A stretch of DNA of 64,000 nt, from the NCBI GenBank assembly GCA_030593065.1, contig JAUVHV010000009.1, positions 1 to 64,000 of the forward strand. Direction: 5' to 3'. The notes beneath the pieces were generated by a model that was not told where the DNA came from, ran no database searches, and worked only from the letters and a program-made list of their open reading frames with translations. The translations under genes and the position numbers were made by a program. Positions 15,121-21,958 of the stretch are shown one piece after another (position 1 is the stretch's first letter; every line of letters starts with the position of its first letter). Origin of the DNA: Candidatus Omnitrophota bacterium (GTDB lineage Bacteria > Omnitrophota > Gorgyraeia > JABMRG01).

Positions 15121-15681
15121 ATGAAGATAATCTGCTCTAGTTGTAAAAAAGTTATAGGCATCCAGAGGCCTTTTAATGATAATTCCGAGATTTCTGCTAA
15201 GTGTCCAGGGTGTTTCGAAAAAGAAAAAAAAGAAGCCTTAAAGCCCCAGCCATTGCCGGCACCTGGCGAGCGAAAGGTTATTATATTTGGGGGTGGTGTC
15301 AAAGGTTATCTTATGGTTGCTGATGATACCACAAAACTTTCCATGAGCGATATAGTGGTTTCTGGGAAGACGTTTGAGTGCACAAAAGAACTAAGAGATA
15401 ACTTTCTTGAATATTTGGAAATGATAGAAAAAGATCAGGTAGAGATAGTGTTTCTGGAGTCCACAGCTACTAAGATTGACTCGCCGTTAAGAGGGTGTAG
15501 AAAGAAGAATGAGTCCGATAGGCCAACGGAAGATAAGCCCAAATCTATAAATTACAATTGCACCGTAACAATTCCCAAGCACCATACCATTTTGATGTAT
15601 GATAATAAAGTAGCGCAGACAGAAGCATTACTTGGTGTAATTGCAGAGATATTAGCGAAGGAATGGATGGCTGAGCCTTAA
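15121..15681 (+). CDS. Zinc-ribbon protein of unknown function
   Basis: 186 aa. The N-terminus has two CxxC pairs (CSSCKK and CPGCFEK) spaced as a zinc ribbon. The rest is soluble with a beta-strand-rich middle (KVIIFGGGVKGYLMVADD). No known family. No clear ribosome binding site. It lies 30 bp after the PLD gene. Confidence 0.6.
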   Translation: MKIICSSCKKVIGIQRPFNDNSEISAKCPGCFEKEKKEALKPQPLPAPGERKVIIFGGGVKGYLMVADDTTKLSMSDIVVSGKTFECTKELRDNFLEYLEMIEKDQVEIVFLESTATKIDSPLRGCRKKNESDRPTEDKPKSINYNCTVTIPKHHTILMYDNKVAQTEALLGVIAEILAKEWMAEP

Positions 15682-15788
15682 AATGGGGAATAAGTAGTGT
15701 TTATCTCTGTTAATTTCAAAATTTTAGTAGCGAATCACAACATATTTCTGCTCCATCCTTGCCCAATGCAAGTTAACAATATCTCATA

Positions 15789-15816
15789 GCAAGTGCTTTC
15801 GGCATAATTCACTTGC
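15789..15816. other. Hairpin upstream of the 15831 gene
   Basis: GCAAGTG (15789-15795) pairs with CACTTGC (15810-15816). The alternative TTG start at 15813 would lie inside this stem, which favours ATG 15831. Confidence 0.4.
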
Positions 15817-15830
15817 AAAATTTAGTTAAA

Positions 15831-16397
15831 ATGATAAGATATGAACTATTAATGAATAATACCTTAAATTTCATAGTAGCAGTTATTTTTAAAGGGTGGA
15901 AATCTATCGCAACACTTATTACCATCATTTTGGCCGCTATAGTCTTTTTTCTGCCGGATACGTGTTCAGTAGAGCATAAAATTTTCCTTTTCATAATTAT
16001 TTTCATTATCGCATTTTTATTTAAAGTATTAAGGCAATCACATGTTTATTATTTAGGTTTTTTAAGACCAATAAGAGTTATAAGAAAAGTTGAGGGCGAT
16101 GGCCTTTACGACGGATGCTCTATAATAGTGTTAGAAAACCCAGGTTACTTACGAGATAGTGCCCTACTAACTTTGTTTTCAAAAAGTTCAGGAGCAAAAC
16201 AACCCATTTGTATTTTACGGGTTATCGAATCAGTTAAGCACGATTCTTTAGTAGCAATACAACTATTGCCTACGGAACAAGATTGCAATATAGACAAATA
16301 TTTTGAAGAGGATTCAAGGTTAAAATCTTTATATGCGTTACCACAAATAAATTATAACGAATTTTATAAGTCTGGAAGCTTGACAGGAGGACAATAA
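15831..16397 (+). CDS. Small membrane protein of unknown function
   Basis: 188 aa from ATG 15831. Two hydrophobic helices near the N-terminus (SIATLITIILAAIVFFLP and IFLFIIIFIIAFLFKVL) are followed by a soluble domain of about 120 residues on the cytoplasmic side by the positive-inside rule. Not recognised. Its stop overlaps the start of the next gene (TAATG), so the two are translated together. Confidence 0.6.
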   Translation: MIRYELLMNNTLNFIVAVIFKGWKSIATLITIILAAIVFFLPDTCSVEHKIFLFIIIFIIAFLFKVLRQSHVYYLGFLRPIRVIRKVEGDGLYDGCSIIVLENPGYLRDSALLTLFSKSSGAKQPICILRVIESVKHDSLVAIQLLPTEQDCNIDKYFEEDSRLKSLYALPQINYNEFYKSGSLTGGQ

Positions 16398-16771
16398 TGA
16401 GTAAAGAATTAATGGTAGCAGACATTCTTACACCTTTAAAGCTGGTTTTAAATAAAGGGTCCGATGATGGGGTTACTTTACGGGATCAATTTATGGTTTA
16501 TGGGCTGGGTGCACCTGTAAAGGATCCTTCTACGGGCGAGGAATTGGAACGTCTAGAAATAGTAAGAGGTGTTGGAAGAGTGGTTCATTTGCAAAAGAAA
16601 ATATCTACTCTTGAATCAACGGAGACACACATTGTTCCAAGAAAATATAAGAGGGCCGGAAACCCCATTTTCCCTATGACAATGTATAATACAGAAGAGA
16701 CTAGAATGGAGACAGAAACTAAACCTTTTAGAGAGCCGCAAATCGGTGATTTGTTGAGAGATGCTAATTAA
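16397..16771 (+). CDS. FlgT C-terminal-like beta-barrel protein
   Basis: 124 aa, AGGAGG site. The pattern NKGSDDGVTLRDQFMVYG, then KDPSTGEELERLEIVRGVGR resembles the C-terminal domain of FlgT and related small barrel domains (GSxxGVxxGDxFxVY...DPxTGExL). There it has no signal peptide of its own; it is coupled to the membrane protein before it. Probably works with that protein at the inner membrane. Function unknown. Confidence 0.6.
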   Translation: MSKELMVADILTPLKLVLNKGSDDGVTLRDQFMVYGLGAPVKDPSTGEELERLEIVRGVGRVVHLQKKISTLESTETHIVPRKYKRAGNPIFPMTMYNTEETRMETETKPFREPQIGDLLRDAN

Positions 16772-16835
16772 ATTGCGCAGAGCTAAGGTGTAAAGTGCTT
16801 TTAACCTATTATAGGCAAAAAGTTTAAAATTTCTC

Positions 16836-16864
16836 TTGACAAATCGTGTAACATAATGTATAAT
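16836..16864 (+). promoter_or_regulatory. Consensus promoter for the small HTH gene
   Basis: TTGACA (16836-16841), 17 bp, TATAAT (16859-16864). A strong, near-perfect sigma-70 promoter 29 bp ahead of the ATG at 16893. Confidence 0.75.
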
Positions 16865-16892
16865 CTTTTGTGAAGATAGGAAAGAGGTCACG

Positions 16893-17072
16893 ATGTCAGA
16901 AAAAGAAGCGATTCAAAAGCTGAGACAGTTAAAAGAAAAATATACTCTGCATGAGTTAGTGATACGTTTAGATATTCAGCAGACGACATTGCATCGTTGG
17001 CTTCAGACAGGTAAAATTTCTAAGAACATGGCGGATCTTTTGGAAAGAAAAATTAAGGAAGCGGGGTTGTAA
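16893..17072 (+). CDS. Small helix-turn-helix regulator
   Basis: 59 aa: MSEKEAIQKLRQLKEKY, then TLHELVIRLDIQQTTLHRWL and QTGKISKNMADLLERKI. A Cro/Xre-like HTH (helix, QQTTLHRWL recognition helix). AGGAAAGAGG precedes the start. It lies between the LexA-like switch and the excision/integration genes, so a role in element control is likely. Confidence 0.7.
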   Translation: MSEKEAIQKLRQLKEKYTLHELVIRLDIQQTTLHRWLQTGKISKNMADLLERKIKEAGL

Positions 17073-17150
17073 CAAGGGTGTTTTTTTGCCTATGTTTTTC
17101 ACAATTGATAACATAAATATATACACAATCAAGAACAGGAGGATTTGAAA

Positions 17151-17333
17151 ATGACTTACTTAACACCACAGCAGGTATGCAAGACATACCAGATTAAAAG
17201 AGATAAGCTCTATAAGATGACTTCTCAATGCCGAATACCTTTTCTAAAGATAGGAAATGAGTTGAGATTCAGCTTAGATGAGATAGAGAGAGCCTTTAGA
17301 GGAAATGGGAGCAACAAGAAGATTCTCGTATGA
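17151..17333 (+). CDS. Excisionase-like HTH protein
   Basis: 60 aa from ATG 17151, 8 nt after AGGAGG (17137-17142). The sequence TYLTPQQVCKTYQIKRDKLY...FLKIGNELRFSLDEIERAF is the MerR-like/excisionase HTH_17 fold, with its wing RFSLDEIE. It overlaps the integrase start by 4 bp. In tRNA-targeting elements this pair sets the direction of recombination. Confidence 0.85.
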   Translation: MTYLTPQQVCKTYQIKRDKLYKMTSQCRIPFLKIGNELRFSLDEIERAFRGNGSNKKILV

Positions 17334-18436
17334 AACCAAAGCTTAAAGTCATAAGACGCCCTAAATGCAGAGGGTGGTATATCAGGCCTACTGAGGATGG
17401 AAAGACAAAATGGGTCTATCTATCTGATAAGAAAGCAGAGGCTGATAGGCTTGTCTCAGATTACGAAAGGCAGAGAGAGTTAAAAAGGAGCCAGGGGTTT
17501 AATTCCCAGGCTGATATAGATCTTGCTTTGGAGAAGTATCTGCTGCATAAAAACTCCACAACATTGACTACTCATAAATCAAGAAAGAAGTATGCTAACG
17601 CGATAAGATTTTTTCAGTCATTTCTAAGGCATCGCCCTATATCCGCGGTTGCTGAGATCACAAGAGAAATAGTGGTTGAGTTCTTTAATTACAGGGTGCG
17701 GGAGCATAATATATCTGACGCCTCTTGGAATACAGACAGGAACATACTGGTTAATTTCTTCAATTACTGTCTTGAGAATAAATGGATAAGAGAAAATCCC
17801 ATATCAGGCTCCAGGCTGCCTAAAAAGAAACTGACTGACTATGTGCCTGAGCATTTAGATGAGTATCAGATAAGGATCCTTTTAGAACACATAAAAAAGC
17901 AGACCAATATAAGGCTACCTTATTGTCAACTATTCTCTACACTTGCTTATACCGGCATGAGATTAGGAGAGGCATTGACATTGACTAAGAAAGATGTGCT
18001 TTTAGAACAACGATTACTTTGGATCAGAGAGAAGATCATTTATGATGAGCAATGGAAGAAGAAGGTAATATGGAGGCCTAAGACCAAAAGAAATCGTTAT
18101 GTACCCCTGCCTGATGAGCTCCTGCCTATAATCAAGGAGCGGTTAGAATGTAGTACATCAGAATTGTTATTTCCGAATTCGAAGAACAAGTTTATGAAGC
18201 AGAGGCAGATATATGATGCTCTGATCAATTTTTGCAGGAGAGCGGGGCTTCCAAGGATTAACATCCATTCATTAAGGCATAGTTTTACTTCAATAGCGAC
18301 AGTAAAGGGGTATAGTGAGCGCCTGATACAGGAGGTTTTAGGGCATACGACGCCGAGTATGACCAGGAGATACACTCACTTAAGGCCGGAGTTTTTAGGA
18401 GAGAAATTTAAGGGGTTGAAGTATGGACGGGATTAA
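17330..18436 (+). CDS. Tyrosine integrase of the element
   Basis: 368 aa. An N-terminal arm-binding part (1-60) and a SAM-like core-binding domain (~62-155) precede the catalytic domain, with all active-site residues present: R211 (AYTGMRLGEAL), K252 (RPKTKR), H313 and R316 (HSLRHSF), H339 (LGHTT) and nucleophile Y348 (MTRRYTHL). It should cut the 21-bp core shared by tRNA-Gln and attR. The coding end lies 134 bp before attR. Confidence 0.95.
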   Translation: MKPKLKVIRRPKCRGWYIRPTEDGKTKWVYLSDKKAEADRLVSDYERQRELKRSQGFNSQADIDLALEKYLLHKNSTTLTTHKSRKKYANAIRFFQSFLRHRPISAVAEITREIVVEFFNYRVREHNISDASWNTDRNILVNFFNYCLENKWIRENPISGSRLPKKKLTDYVPEHLDEYQIRILLEHIKKQTNIRLPYCQLFSTLAYTGMRLGEALTLTKKDVLLEQRLLWIREKIIYDEQWKKKVIWRPKTKRNRYVPLPDELLPIIKERLECSTSELLFPNSKNKFMKQRQIYDALINFCRRAGLPRINIHSLRHSFTSIATVKGYSERLIQEVLGHTTPSMTRRYTHLRPEFLGEKFKGLKYGRD

Positions 18437-18444
18437 TATATGCT

Positions 18445-18470
18445 TGGATTCCCGCTTTCGCGGGAATGAC
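18445..18470. repeat. REP-like palindrome after the integrase
   Basis: TGGATTCCCGC-TTTC-GCGGGAATGAC, minus-strand form of the GTCATTCC family. It may act as a terminator-like stem for the integrase mRNA. Confidence 0.8.
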
Positions 18471-18492
18471 AAAAGGAAAGATAATGACAAGA

Positions 18493-18514
18493 ATTGTATA
18501 CTTGTTGTATACCT
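18493..18514 (+). other. Iterated TTGTATAC repeats near attR, candidate integrase arm sites
   Basis: Two direct copies, TTGTATACTTG and TTGTATACCTG, 11 bp apart, 57 bp inside attR; the same motif occurs three times inside attL (1582-1614). Confidence 0.55.
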
Positions 18515-18570
18515 GCTTGCATTTGATGACGTAACTTGTTATAATGCAGGAAGTTCTAATTTGCAGACGG

Positions 18571-18591
18571 CGAGTCCAAGCGGGGCAGCCA
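18571..18591 (+). other. attR core (21-bp direct repeat)
   Basis: Identical to the tRNA-Gln 3' end at 1428-1448. The upstream bases do not form a tRNA, so this is the displaced 3' end left by insertion. Confidence 0.9.
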
Positions 18592-18724
18592 TACGTTACA
18601 TAATTTATTTTTTTATAGTAAGTTATGGAATTTATTAAAATGGAAAAATCAATCATGATACTTAACAAATAACCTATTTTATGGTATAGTTATAGTGGAA
18701 ATTAAGATATACAGTGAAAAGTTA

Positions 18725-18753
18725 TTGACAAGCTATAGGAAAAAGAGTAATAT
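18725..18753 (+). promoter_or_regulatory. Promoter ahead of a short structured leader
   Basis: TTGACA (18725-18730), 17 bp, TAATAT (18748-18753). The predicted start near 18760 gives a transcript of only about 60 nt before the terminator at 18792-18820. Confidence 0.6.
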
Positions 18754-18759
18754 TACAAT

Positions 18760-18820
18760 ATCATCCCAGCAGGACTTAATGTTTTGCTGGCCCCGAATCC
18801 ATCGTGGGTTCGGGTTTTTT
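18760..18820 (+). ncRNA. Candidate ~60-nt small RNA or attenuator leader
   Basis: Between a good promoter and a strong terminator lie two stems: CCAGCA (18766-18771)/TGCTGG (18785-18790), and the terminator stem starting 1 nt later. There is no ORF with a start in it. Because the next gene's ribosome site begins 4 nt after the T-run, it could equally be a transcription attenuator controlling the NYN gene. The 18592-18724 stretch before it shows nothing else. Confidence 0.45.
18792..18820 (+). terminator. Strong Rho-independent terminator just before the NYN gene
   Basis: CCCGAATCCA (approx. 18792-18801) pairs with TGGGTTCGGG (18805-18814) with one G-U pair and a 3-nt loop, then TTTTTT. It sits 16 bp upstream of the ATG at 18837. 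Confidence 0.85.
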
Positions 18821-18836
18821 ATTTAGAGGTATTATT

Positions 18837-19448
18837 ATGTATAAAACAATGGTATTTGTTGACGGTTTTAATCTATACCATTCTTTACATGTTAAGCCAT
18901 CATATCACAAATATAAATGGCTGGATCTTAAGAAACTTGCCCAGCTGCTCGTTGGTTCAAAGGATACCCTTATAAAGGTGTTGTATTTTACAGCATATGC
19001 TACATGGGACCAACACAAGATGATAAAACATAAACAGTATGTTGAGGCATTGAGGTCTGCAGATGTAGAGACCGTTTTTGGTGCATTTAGATATGTAGAT
19101 AAAACGTGCCGTATTTGCCATAAGCGGTATAAGACTTTTGAAGAAAAAAGAACTGATGTGAATATCGCAATAAAATTGTTTCAGACAGCAATAAACGACC
19201 TATGGGACAAGGCCCTTATTGTTTCAGGTGACAGTGATTTAATACCAGCATTAGCGGAGATAAAAAAGGTATTTCCAGCAAAGCAGATAGGTGTAGTTAT
19301 TCCAATAGGAAGAAGGGCCGAAGAACTAAAATTAGTATCTGACTTTCATATTAAATTAAAACAGAGACACCTGCAAACTGCTCAATTCCAGAAAGAGCTT
19401 GATTTAGGCGATGGTAAAATACTTAAATGTCCACCTTCATGGAGATAA
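18837..19448 (+). CDS. NYN-domain (PIN-like) ribonuclease
   Basis: 203 aa from ATG 18837, AGAGGT site 6 nt upstream. NYN/DUF88 motifs: FVDGFNLYHSL (D9), KRTDVNIAIKL, and IVSGDSDLIPALAEI, which supply the acidic metal-binding residues. A CRICHKRYKTFEEKR segment adds a CxxC. NYN proteins cleave RNA and often occur in RNA processing or defence settings. It is just outside attR, paired with a PD-(D/E)xK-like gene, and expression may be gated by the upstream terminator. Confidence 0.88.
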   Translation: MYKTMVFVDGFNLYHSLHVKPSYHKYKWLDLKKLAQLLVGSKDTLIKVLYFTAYATWDQHKMIKHKQYVEALRSADVETVFGAFRYVDKTCRICHKRYKTFEEKRTDVNIAIKLFQTAINDLWDKALIVSGDSDLIPALAEIKKVFPAKQIGVVIPIGRRAEELKLVSDFHIKLKQRHLQTAQFQKELDLGDGKILKCPPSWR

Positions 19449-19475
19449 GTCGCGTGATTGTGCATAAGCTAAGAC

Positions 19476-20000
19476 ATGAACAAGACGAATCCTAAAAGTA
19501 AATATGAAATGGAGGTTTTTAAGAAGTTTACCGCCGTTATTTGGCCTTATTATAAGATTAATAAAAACACAATAAGGAGCCTTACTCCACCAAGCCCAGA
19601 TATCTATATTGAATCGGAAGATGGACAAAAGTTTTATTTTGAGATAACAGAATGTATTGATAATGCTATTGCTAAACAGACAGGAGATATCTTAAAAAGT
19701 CTTCGTGTAAATAAAAATTTACCTGAGAGTTATAAAACAGTTGCGTTTAAAGAAAAGTTACTTTTTAAAAGCAGCATGGAAAAATTTCAGAAAGAATATG
19801 AAGCAGATGGCCCGATTGAATTGCTCTCTTATTTTAATCAACAGCCTAAACCCTTAGAAGATATTTTATTAGAGTCTTATAGGGATTTTGTTAAAGAATA
19901 TCTTAAAAAATCCCCCTTTACACGTGTATGGGTATATGATGTGTTTCACAATAAAATATTATTTCATTTTCCTGATACGGAAAATATAACCAATTGCTAA
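19476..20000 (+). CDS. PD-(D/E)xK-like protein of unknown function
   Basis: 174 aa. Residues SKYEMEVFKKF ... PSPDIYIESEDGQKFYFEITE show an E...PD...ExT layout: helix with Glu, PD on a strand, then E-I-T-E. This recalls restriction-like nuclease folds but has T in place of the usual Lys. The C-terminal half is helical, ending in VWVYDVFHNKILFHFPD. It follows the NYN gene by 27 bp, so the two may act together. Confidence 0.55.
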   Translation: MNKTNPKSKYEMEVFKKFTAVIWPYYKINKNTIRSLTPPSPDIYIESEDGQKFYFEITECIDNAIAKQTGDILKSLRVNKNLPESYKTVAFKEKLLFKSSMEKFQKEYEADGPIELLSYFNQQPKPLEDILLESYRDFVKEYLKKSPFTRVWVYDVFHNKILFHFPDTENITNC

Positions 20001-20018
20001 ACTCGCCCAACACAGGCA

Positions 20019-20073
20019 GCCAAACTTGTCAAAGGCAAGTTTGGCTCTGAGCCAACGCAGTTGGCGAAGAGCC
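20019..20073. repeat. Pair of overlapping long hairpins upstream of GIY-YIG gene
   Basis: GCCAAACTTG (20019-20028)/CAAGTTTGGC (20036-20045), perfect 10 bp; and GGCTCT-ga-GCCAAC (20043-20056)/GTTGGC-ga-AGAGCC (20060-20073), with a tandem GA internal mismatch. The two stems overlap by 3 nt, so they compete. A palindromic element next to a GIY-YIG gene, as at 1172-1370 and 55299-55665. Confidence 0.6.
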
Positions 20074-20103
20074 TCCATCTAACAAAACATCACAGATTAC
20101 GAA

Positions 20104-20370
20104 GTGACTAAAGAAACTAAGCTTACTCCCATATGGCATGTCTACATTATTCAATGCAAAGACAATAAATTATATACAGGAATAACAAATGATATTGATA
20201 GGCGCGTATCAGAGCATAATTCAGGCCATGGAGGGAGATTTACAAGGTACAGGATGCCTGTTAAGTTAGTCTATTCTCAACAAGTATTAAACAGATCAAA
20301 TGCTTTAAAAAGAGAAGCAGAAATAAAAAAACTAAAACGTAGCGAAAAATTAAACCTGATTAAGAGATAA
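20104..20370 (+). CDS. Single-domain GIY-YIG endonuclease
   Basis: 88 aa, GTG start. Complete fold: WHVYIIQC (GIY position), KLYTGITND (YIG variant), R33/R34-V-x-EHN, GGRFTRYRMPVKLVYSQ, and a final A-x-KRE-x-E-IKKL with the metal-binding Glu. Small UPF0213-type nucleases of this size are widespread, and their role is unclear. Palindromes lie just upstream. Confidence 0.9.
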   Translation: MTKETKLTPIWHVYIIQCKDNKLYTGITNDIDRRVSEHNSGHGGRFTRYRMPVKLVYSQQVLNRSNALKREAEIKKLKRSEKLNLIKR

Positions 20371-20464
20371 TGAAATGAATAAGAACAGCTATCTATTAAA
20401 TTTGGTAGAATGGAATAAATAGGTATTGTGTCCCCCGATTACACCCCGATTACTACCTTTGGTC

Positions 20465-20493
20465 TTGACATAGAAGAGTATTCTATATATACT
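20465..20493 (+). promoter_or_regulatory. Promoter
   Basis: TTGACA (20465-20470), 17 bp, TATACT (20488-20493). It would drive the small basic gene at 20668 and possibly the enzyme at 20855. The leader of about 165 nt (20500-20667) shows no feature I can name. Confidence 0.6.
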
Positions 20494-20667
20494 AAATAAA
20501 CAAAATCTTAAATAGAGATAAGCCCTAAATGTGCAAAAAGGGCCTGGAAAAAAGTATTTTGATATTTTTAATTTTGGTAAAGGTTTATATTCGCCTGGGA
20601 AAGAATTGTTATATAACGCGTTGATTTATAAGTAATTATGTAGAGTACTTACATTGAGGAGGGCATA

Positions 20668-20802
20668 TTGGCAAAAGATAATTATTCATATCAAAAGTAT
20701 CAGAAAGAACTGGCAAAAAAAAAGAAGAAAGAAGAAAAAAGACAGCGCAGACTGAGTAAAGAAAATATTCCTGCCAAAGAGAGTTCAGAACAGGTTTTAT
20801 AA
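20668..20802 (+). CDS. Small lysine-rich protein, 44 aa
   Basis: TTG start after GAGGAGG. Encodes MAKDNYSYQKYQKELAKKKK and then KEEKRQRRLSKENI. Similar tiny, extremely basic proteins (MxK..YSYEKRQ.ELAKKKKKEEK) recur in many Proteobacteria and relatives as conserved hypotheticals. Likely nucleic-acid or ribosome associated by charge alone. Confidence 0.65.
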   Translation: MAKDNYSYQKYQKELAKKKKKEEKRQRRLSKENIPAKESSEQVL

Positions 20803-20854
20803 GCTAGCCGCATTTAAATTTTATGCGATAAAGGGTCAGGAGAAAAATGAGTTT

Positions 20855-21943
20855 ATGCCGAATAAATTGAAACCACTTATTATCGGAGACTTAGAGATAA
20901 AGGTACCAATCATTCAGGGCGGAATGGGTGTTATGGTATCTAAGGCCTCTTTAGCCAGCGCGGTCGCTGATTGCGGCGGGGCAGGGACTATCGCCAGTGT
21001 CGGCCTTGGATATGGTACAGAAGAAAACGAGACGAATTTTGTTAAAGCTTCAAGAGAGGGTTTCCGAAGAGAGATGCGCCAGGCTAGGGAATTATCCCGG
21101 GGGGTTATAGGCGTAAACATATTAGTAGCTTTAAATAACTATGAAGATTTAGTAAGAACTGCTATAGAAGAAAATACCGATTTCATTGTTTCGGGGGCAG
21201 GCTTACCTTTAAGGCTCCCGGAATTTGCAGAAGGTAGTTCAACAAAGCTGATCCCCATTGTCTCATCAGCGAGGGCAGCTGATATTATAATCAAGGCATG
21301 GAAGAGGCGCTATAATCGTTTGCCGGATGCTATCATCGCAGAAGGCCCAATGGCAGGTGGACACTTGGGGTTTAATCCTAAAGATCTAAAATCAGGCAAT
21401 GCGGAGACACTCGAAAATCTGCTAGTAGATGTTTTAAGGGTAGTTGAAGAATACGGAAAAAGATTCGGACTATATATACCGGTCATAGCTGCGGGAGGCA
21501 TATTTGACGGAAAGGATATGGCTAAAATTCTTAATTTAGGGGCAAAAGGCGTGCAGATGGCGACTCGATTTGTTGCTACTTTTGAATGCTCTGTTGCAGA
21601 TGAATTTAAGGAGCTATATATTACAGCCGGTAAGGACGATATTGTTATCATAGATAGCCCTGTCGGCATGCCTGGAAGGGCAATAATGACCAAATTTGTT
21701 GAGAGGGTAATGCGAGGCGAAAAGATACCGATTAAGTGTAGCTATCAATGCCTTAAGACCTGCCACCCCAAAACTGCCCCTTATTGTATATTAAGGGCCT
21801 TATTTAATGCTGTGAGCGGGGATATGGATAATGCGGTTGTGTTTGCCGGAAGTAAAGTTTCAAAAGTGAAAAAGATAGTATCTGTGAAAGAACTAATTGA
21901 CGGTATTGTTGGCGAGGCGGTGGATAGCCGCAAATCTGTATAA
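20855..21943 (+). CDS. Nitronate monooxygenase / FabK-like FMN enzyme
   Basis: 362 aa TIM-barrel flavoprotein. Marks: IIQGGMGVMVS at the N-terminus, GVIGVNILVAL, FIVSGAGLPLRLP, AEGPMAGGHLGF (catalytic His region), PVIAAGGIFDG and GAKGVQMATRFVAT (FMN phosphate binding). A C-terminal cluster CSYQCLKTCHPKTAPYC is unusual and could bind a metal or Fe-S centre. Members oxidise nitronates or reduce enoyl-ACP (FabK). Many deep-branching bacteria carry this cysteine-containing form with unproven substrate. Confidence 0.88.
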   Translation: MPNKLKPLIIGDLEIKVPIIQGGMGVMVSKASLASAVADCGGAGTIASVGLGYGTEENETNFVKASREGFRREMRQARELSRGVIGVNILVALNNYEDLVRTAIEENTDFIVSGAGLPLRLPEFAEGSSTKLIPIVSSARAADIIIKAWKRRYNRLPDAIIAEGPMAGGHLGFNPKDLKSGNAETLENLLVDVLRVVEEYGKRFGLYIPVIAAGGIFDGKDMAKILNLGAKGVQMATRFVATFECSVADEFKELYITAGKDDIVIIDSPVGMPGRAIMTKFVERVMRGEKIPIKCSYQCLKTCHPKTAPYCILRALFNAVSGDMDNAVVFAGSKVSKVKKIVSVKELIDGIVGEAVDSRKSV

Positions 21944-21958
21944 GGAAAAGAATGTAAG

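Larger units (their letters stand above)
1428..18591 (+). mobile_element. 17.1 kb integrative element inserted in tRNA-Gln
   Basis: A perfect 21-bp direct repeat at 1428-1448 (T-loop to CCA of tRNA-Gln) and 18571-18591 bounds a segment with a tyrosine integrase and an excisionase-like gene at its right end. This is the standard layout of a tRNA-targeting element. Inside are a LexA-like repressor (9997), a small HTH gene (16893), a five-gene ATPase/nuclease operon, a type II restriction-modification cassette with Vsr, and a PLD protein with replication-type C-terminal domains. No relaxase, capsid, terminase or tail gene is present, so it is not a complete phage or conjugative element; a satellite or mobilisable defence island fits better. 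It is visibly richer in A+T than the flanks. Confidence 0.9.
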
